A DNA stretch of 64,000 bases from contig NZ_CP088261.1 in NCBI RefSeq assembly GCF_021117345.1, forward strand, positions 3,038,001 to 3,102,000, in the 5' to 3' direction. The notes below the pieces were generated by a model, which was not told the DNA's origin, did not search any database, and worked only from the letters and a program-made list of their open reading frames with translations. Positions 61,053-64,000 of this stretch are shown here, one piece after another (the stretch's first letter is position 1; every line of letters starts with the position of its first letter). This DNA is from Microbacterium sp. cx-55 (GTDB lineage: Bacteria > Actinomycetota > Actinomycetes > Actinomycetales > Microbacteriaceae). A program made the translations under genes and the position numbers.

Positions 61053-62420
61053 GTGACCGATGACACCACGCTCGTGATCTTCGGGGCGACGGGCGACCTG
61101 ACGTCGCGCCTCGTTCTGCCCGCCCTCGCCCAGCTGCTCGAACGCGAGCCGCAGCGCAACGTGCGGCTGATCGGCTGCGGTCGCCGTTCGCTCACCGACA
61201 CGGCCTGGCGTGCGCTCGTGCGGAAGGCGTTCGGTGAGGAGCGGTCGGATGCGGCGGCCGCCGTCGCGAAGGCGACCGTGTTCCGTCAGGTCGATCCGAC
61301 CGACGCGGCCGCGCTGAAGACGCTGCTCGGCGAGGTGGAGGGGCGGGCCGTGCTGTACTTCGCGCTGCCGCCGCAGGTCGCGCAGCAGGCGTGCGAACAG
61401 CTCGAGCCCGGCGACCTACCCGAGGGCACGGTGCTGGCGCTGGAGAAGCCGTTCGGTTCCGACCAGGCCAGCGCGCACACCTTGAACGAGGCGCTTCGCC
61501 GTCTCGTTCCGGAGAACCAGATCTTCCGGGTCGATCATTTCCTGGGCCGCTCGACGACGTTGAATGTGCTCGGCATCCGGTTCGCGAACCGGATCTTCGA
61601 ACCGGTGTGGTCGGCCGAACACGTCGAATCGGTCGTCATCCGGTTCGATGAATCGCTCGGTCTCGAGGATCGGGCCGGGTACTACGACGAGGCCGGGGCC
61701 CTCGTCGACATGATCCAGAGCCACCTGTTGCAGGTCATGGCCGTTGTGGCGATGCAGCCGCCGGCGACCCTGCACGAAGCCGACCTCCGCGACGCGATCA
61801 CCGCGGCGCTGCGGGCGACGGTCGTGTGGGACGACAACGCCGTGCGGTCCTCGCGTCGCGCGCGGTACACCGCGGGTGAGGTCGGTGGCGAGGATCTGCC
61901 GTCCTACGCCGACGAGCCCGGCGTCGATCCCGCGCGCGAGACCGAGACGCTCGCGGAGGCGACGTTCGAGGTGCGGACCAGCCGATGGGCGGGCGTGCCG
62001 TTCACACTGCGCTCGGGGAAGGCGATCGGGCGCCCGCAGGCCGACATCACACTGACGTTCCGGCCGGTGCGGCACCTGCCTGCGGGGTTCACCGGCGCCG
62101 CGCCCGGTTCGGTGCTGCGTTTCTCGCTCGGGCCCGACGCGATGGCGCTCGCCCTCAACGTCAACGGCGGCGAGGACCCCTTCACCTTGACCCGCCAGAC
62201 CATGGAGGCATCGCTCGGTGAGGGCGCGCTGCGCGCGTACGCCGAGGTGCTCTCCAGCATCCTCGACGGCGATGCCGCGCTGGCGGTCCGCGGCGACGCC
62301 GCCGAGCAGTGCTGGCGCATCGTGCAGCCGATCCTCGACGCCTGGCACCGCGGCGACGTGCCCCTCGACGAGTATCCCGCCGGCTCGAGCGGCCCGGAGT
62401 CCTGGCCCGCACTCCCCTGA
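61053..62420 (+). CDS. zwf: Glucose-6-phosphate dehydrogenase
   Basis: 455 residues, shorter than the usual about 490-510. NADP site VIFGATGDLTSR, then EKPFGSD, then RVDHFLGR in place of the canonical RIDHYLGK: the catalytic His is kept, but the substrate-binding Lys is Arg and Tyr is Phe. The C-terminal domain is recognisable (FTLRSGKAIGRPQADITLTF). GTG 61053 has TAACGT 7 nt upstream (leaderless); the long upstream reading frame is discarded. Opens the oxidative pentose phosphate pathway, or may be a variant with altered substrate. No partner 6PGD in the window. Confidence 0.85.
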   Translation: MTDDTTLVIFGATGDLTSRLVLPALAQLLEREPQRNVRLIGCGRRSLTDTAWRALVRKAFGEERSDAAAAVAKATVFRQVDPTDAAALKTLLGEVEGRAVLYFALPPQVAQQACEQLEPGDLPEGTVLALEKPFGSDQASAHTLNEALRRLVPENQIFRVDHFLGRSTTLNVLGIRFANRIFEPVWSAEHVESVVIRFDESLGLEDRAGYYDEAGALVDMIQSHLLQVMAVVAMQPPATLHEADLRDAITAALRATVVWDDNAVRSSRRARYTAGEVGGEDLPSYADEPGVDPARETETLAEATFEVRTSRWAGVPFTLRSGKAIGRPQADITLTFRPVRHLPAGFTGAAPGSVLRFSLGPDAMALALNVNGGEDPFTLTRQTMEASLGEGALRAYAEVLSSILDGDAALAVRGDAAEQCWRIVQPILDAWHRGDVPLDEYPAGSSGPESWPALP

Positions 62421-62560
62421 CCCGGGGTTCGCCCGTGCGCCCCGGGGGTTCGCCCGCGCGCCTCGGGTGCGCGCGCCTCGGATGTGCGCCCGCACTCCCC
62501 TGACCCGAGGCTTCCCCCGCGCGCCTCGGGTACGCGCGCCCGCGCTCGCGCGCGCTGATC
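62421..62560. repeat. Degenerate repeats including a copy of the zwf 3' end
   Basis: GCCCGCACTCCCCTGACCC occurs at 62405-62423 (spanning the zwf stop) and again at 62488-62506. Around it GCGCGCCTCGGG/GTTCGCCCG words recur. No gene seen up to the LacI promoter at 62625. Confidence 0.65.
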
Positions 62561-62624
62561 TCTCGCGCCCTCCGCGCGCGCCGCCCCTCGTGCGCGCCAG
62601 AACGCAGGGCCGCAGAAAAATGTG

Positions 62625-62683
62625 TTGCGAAATCAGATAATGCGCATTAGCATGAGGCGAGCATCGTGATGATGCGCATTATC
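62625..62683 (+). promoter_or_regulatory. Promoter and twin LacI-type operators of the lacI-FAD oxidoreductase operon
   Basis: TTGCGA (62625-62630), 17-nt spacer, TAGCAT (62648-62653). Operator 1 is the perfect palindrome TAATGCGCATTA (62638-62649), overlapping the -10. Operator 2 is TGATGCGCATTA (62670-62681), one mismatch, extended as GATGATGCGCATTATC. Centres are 32 bp apart, about three helical turns, allowing cooperative binding. AT-rich relative to surroundings. Autoregulation by the LacI protein at 62709 is likely. Confidence 0.75.
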
Positions 62684-62708
62684 AGCTTCACCACTCGACG
62701 GAGAGCAC

Positions 62709-63755
62709 ATGAGCCGCAGCGAAACCGGACGGATCACCCAGCAGCGCATCGCGCAGCTCGCGGGGGTCAGCCAGTCCACGGTCTCCCTGGTCCTGAACGG
62801 CCGCAGCGACGGTAGCGTCCGCATCCCGCAAGAGACCCGCGAGCGCATCCTCAAGGTCATCGAGGAGACCGGCTACGTCGCCGATCCGTCAGCACGCCGA
62901 CTCGCGGGTGGCGACAACCACATCCTGGGCGTCTTCACCTACGAGCCCGCCTTCCCCACCGAGAGCATCGACTTCTACACTCCACTGCTCGCGGGCATCG
63001 AGGCCGGCGCCGAGATCGTCGGATCCGACCTGCTGCTCTTCACGAGCGCCCCCGTCGTCGACGGCCGTCGTCAGCTCTTCCACGAGCGCAACCGGCTGCG
63101 GCTGGCGGATGGTGTGCTCCTGCTCGGCGTCGAGATGGATCCGGTGGAGCTGCGCCGCCTCACCGAAGACGACTTCCGGGTCGTCGCCGTCGGTCGCCGT
63201 GACACCCCCGGCATCCCCTACGTGGGAATCGACTACGCGGCCGCCGCGACCGCCCTCGTGCACCGCGCCGCCGCCCTCGGGCACGAGCGCGCCAGCTTCC
63301 TGCACCGCTCCAGCCTCGGAGAGTCCGTGCTCGATCGCCGTCGCGGTGTCGTCGAGGGGGCGGCCACCGCGGGCATCGCCCTCGAGAACCGCACGACGGA
63401 CGGCGTCGACCCGAAGGCGGACTGGGCCGCGGTGCGTGCCTCCGGAGCCACTCTCCTCATCGCCGAAGAGCCCGCCCTCGCCGCCGCCATCCTCGACCTG
63501 GCGGAGCGCGACGGCGTATCCGTGCCCCACGACCTGAGCGTCGTCGCGCTCGGTTCGGTCGCCCGCCCCGGCGCCGCCGCCGTCGAAATCACCCGGCTCG
63601 TGCCGCCCCGCGAAGAGCTCGGCGAGCGCGCCGTGGCGCTGCTGGCCCGCATCCTGAGCGAAGGCGCCGAGGTTCCGGCCGCCGACCGCCGCACGCTCAT
63701 GGAGTGCCCGATCGCCGACGGCGTCACCCTCGCCGCGGCACGGGCCACCCGATGA
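62709..63755 (+). CDS. LacI-family transcriptional regulator
   Basis: 348 residues. N-terminal HTH (ITQQRIAQLAGVSQSTVSLV, then LNGRSDGSVRIPQETRERIL with hinge ETGYVADPSARRLAGG) and a sugar-binding-protein-like effector domain. GGAGAG precedes ATG 62709. Overlaps the following FAD oxidoreductase by ATGA, so the two are an operon. The ligand is likely a carbohydrate or related polyol metabolised by that operon. Confidence 0.9.
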   Translation: MSRSETGRITQQRIAQLAGVSQSTVSLVLNGRSDGSVRIPQETRERILKVIEETGYVADPSARRLAGGDNHILGVFTYEPAFPTESIDFYTPLLAGIEAGAEIVGSDLLLFTSAPVVDGRRQLFHERNRLRLADGVLLLGVEMDPVELRRLTEDDFRVVAVGRRDTPGIPYVGIDYAAAATALVHRAAALGHERASFLHRSSLGESVLDRRRGVVEGAATAGIALENRTTDGVDPKADWAAVRASGATLLIAEEPALAAAILDLAERDGVSVPHDLSVVALGSVARPGAAAVEITRLVPPREELGERAVALLARILSEGAEVPAADRRTLMECPIADGVTLAAARATR

Positions 63756-64000
63756 GCGCGCTCGAGACCGACGTCCTCGTCGTCGGCGGGGGGCTCGGCG
63801 GTGTCGCCGCGACGCTCGCCGCGCTCGAGGCCGGGCAACGGGTCGTGCTCGTCGAGCAGTACGCCTGGCTCGGTGGGCAGCTGACGAGCCAGGCCGTGCC
63901 GCTCGACGAGCACAGCTGGATCGAGCAGTTCGGTGCGACCTCGCGCTACCGGCGCCTGCGCGACGGCATCCGCGACTACTACCGCGACTGGTATCCACTC
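63752..64000 (+). CDS. FAD-dependent oxidoreductase (FAD_oxidored family), 5' part only
   Basis: The first 83 residues are in the window; the gene runs off the right edge. The N-terminal dinucleotide motif VLVVGGGLGGVAATLAALEA and VEQYAWLGGQLTSQ match the FAD_oxidored group, often linked to carbohydrate catabolism clusters. ATG overlaps the lacI stop. No substrate can be given from this fragment. Confidence 0.8.
   Translation, partial: MSALETDVLVVGGGLGGVAATLAALEAGQRVVLVEQYAWLGGQLTSQAVPLDEHSWIEQFGATSRYRRLRDGIRDYYRDWYPL

Overview
The window is about 70% GC, with tightly packed genes, many GTG starts, ATGA/GTGA start-stop overlaps, a recurrent GGATGCGG/GCATCC codon habit and several probably leaderless genes. 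This fits a high-GC actinobacterium, most likely Microbacteriaceae and Microbacterium-like. That placement is inference from composition and gene style. No tRNA, rRNA, transposase, phage gene or CRISPR array was seen.

Positions 1 to about 41,300 form an aromatic-catabolism island. (i) 1-3380 is a SsuABC/TauABC-type ABC importer. (ii) 3666-6499 is a vanillyl-alcohol-oxidase-family flavoprotein with an AraC regulator. (iii) 6728-14113 is a LAL/LuxR regulator, an alpha/beta hydrolase, two aldehyde dehydrogenases and a zinc alcohol dehydrogenase, a plausible route from aryl alcohol to aldehyde to acid. (iv) 14360-18849 is a one-carbon operon: metF, purU, a LigM-type tetrahydrofolate (THF)-dependent O-demethylase, a PadR regulator and a GTP cyclohydrolase I. 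(v) 19034-24637 is a GntR/VanR-like regulator and a branched-chain-type (Liv) ABC importer. (vi) 24916-36020 carries three more LigM/DesA-type demethylases interleaved with IclR, MarR and LysR regulators and an acyl-CoA ligase/SDR/MaoC module. (vii) 36297-39805 is a galB-galC-galD operon ending in a type I extradiol ring-cleavage dioxygenase. (viii) 40120-41232 is a MetE-like methyltransferase.

The inferred logic: methoxylated lignin aromatics (vanillate, syringate or 3-O-methylgallate type) are imported and demethylated onto THF. The methyl group leaves as 5-methyl-THF and is either oxidised through MetF and PurU to formate or passed to a MetE-like enzyme. FolE supplies extra folate precursor. 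The resulting catechol or gallate-type ring is opened by the VOC dioxygenase and funnelled through 4-oxalomesaconate to pyruvate and oxaloacetate. FolD, LigAB/GalA-type dioxygenases, LigC and LigI are not in the window.

Positions 41,300-64,000 look like ordinary chromosome: a beta-lactamase-like protein lacking SxxK, an M13 peptidase, a MATE exporter, a secreted transglycosylase-like protein, an rRNA/tRNA methyltransferase, mntH and mntR, an SDR, a HAD phosphatase, pyrE, xthA, a two-component system with its apparent ABC-transporter target, a GH15 glycosidase, zwf, and a LacI regulator followed by a truncated FAD oxidoreductase. Intergenic gaps throughout carry long palindromic elements. Six are 73-74 bp long and share GAGAC boxes spaced 19 nt apart, and four of those six lie between convergent genes. 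A set of clean operators lets a provisional regulatory map be drawn.
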